The notes under the pieces were generated by a model, which saw only the letters and a list, made by a program, of their open reading frames with translations, was not told the DNA's origin and ran no database searches. A stretch of DNA of 13,519 bases. Origin: Acidobacteriaceae bacterium (GTDB taxonomy: Bacteria; Acidobacteriota; Terriglobia; Terriglobales; Acidobacteriaceae). Below are positions 13,073-13,519 of this stretch, in pieces (within the stretch, counting starts at the first letter, position 1; every line of letters begins with the position of its first letter). Where the stretch lies: contig PMTP01000169.1 of the NCBI GenBank assembly GCA_003167305.1, positions 1 to 13,519 on the forward strand, given 5' to 3'. A program made the position numbers and the translations under genes.

Positions 13073-13519
13073 TCAAGCCATTGGCGCAGGCGGCGTAATC
13101 TCCGCGGCCAGCGCGGGCTGAGAGAAGCGGATCGTCTCCGGCCCCACGGCGCCGCCGGTCATGATCATGCTCATCGCCTGCTCCATGCTCAGGTCCGTTT
13201 CCGTGACTCGGCTGATGGGCAGAATCTGCAAGAAGGCCGAAGTCGGGTTGATGGCGCAGGGCACCAAGACCGCAGCCAGCAGTTCGCCGGTCGTTTCGTC
13301 GGTCAGCATGCGCGTGAGGAAGCCTATGGACTTCTGGCCGGGGATGGGAAAGTCCACCAGCACCACACGCTGGGTGGATTCTTTCTTGGCCATCATGCTG
13401 TCGATCAGTTGGCGCACCGACGAATAGATCTTGGCTACCACGGGCAGCCGATCCAGCGTAGACTCGAAGAGTTCGAGGGCCTGGCGGCCGACCACCAGGC
13501 TGGTGACCCGGCCCACCAC
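13073..13519 (-). CDS. DUF502-family membrane protein, C-terminal part
   Basis: The last 148 codons of a gene whose start lies beyond the window. The pattern 'LPVVAKIYSSVRQLIDSM', 'RVVLVDFPIPGQKSIGFLT', 'VLVPCAINPTSAFLQILP' and 'LSMEQAMSMIMTGGAVGPE' matches the conserved C-terminal half of DUF502 proteins, which carry two membrane helices at the N-terminus (not in the window). The part seen should lie outside the membrane. The function of the family is not established. The end is extended past the core by a Pro/Ala tail. It converges with the YbhN-like gene across 37 bases, where no convincing terminator hairpin was found. Confidence 0.85.
   Translation of the reverse strand: MVGRVTSLVVGRQALELFESTLDRLPVVAKIYSSVRQLIDSMMAKKESTQRVVLVDFPIPGQKSIGFLTRMLTDETTGELLAAVLVPCAINPTSAFLQILPISRVTETDLSMEQAMSMIMTGGAVGPETIRFSQPALAAEITPPAPMA

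Overview
The window looks like chromosomal DNA from a GC-rich Gram-negative bacterium, most probably an acidobacterium of the Terriglobia type. That placement is inference. It rests on the high GC content, many exported proteins with Ala-rich signal peptides, a small XRE regulator, a large secreted beta-propeller protein and a LolC/E-type permease that implies an outer membrane. No rRNA, tRNA, CRISPR array, phage gene or transposase is visible.

Layout, left to right. The tail of a probable glycoside hydrolase (2-154) is followed by a 270-base gap with two short palindromes and then an XRE-family regulator (425-775). A convergent aldo/keto reductase with a Tat signal (1073-2035, minus) lies beyond. 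The gap between these two stop codons is filled almost exactly by two tandem inverted-repeat units (773-931 and 951-1066), the most unusual structure in the window. A rhomboid protease (2119-2973, minus) is transcribed towards the reductase and is divergent from purH (3187-4776), the bifunctional last enzyme of de novo IMP synthesis. Next come a small secreted protein of unknown function (4920-5432), a 773-residue secreted beta-propeller protein (5604-7925) and, 21 bases later, a LolC/E-like permease (7947-9215). The last two are probably co-transcribed.

A compact type II toxin-antitoxin pair follows: a Phd/YefM-like antitoxin (9271-9513) and a PIN-domain toxin (9513-9938). A 25-base perfect palindrome and a consensus TTGACA box sit just upstream of the pair. 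A convergent 68-residue zinc-ribbon protein (9942-10148, minus) is divergent from a plus-strand run of three genes: a Cof-type HAD phosphatase (10202-11092), an exported GH23 lytic transglycosylase whose frame overlaps the HAD stop (11089-11877), and a YbhN/UPF0104-type multi-pass membrane protein (11944-13035). The window ends in the C-terminal part of a DUF502 membrane protein (13073-13519, minus).

Most of the window is housekeeping and cell-envelope chromosome. The parts worth a second look are the paired inverted-repeat units at 773-1066, the operator-like palindrome of the toxin-antitoxin locus, the propeller-permease pair without a visible ATPase, and the Tat-exported aldo/keto reductase.
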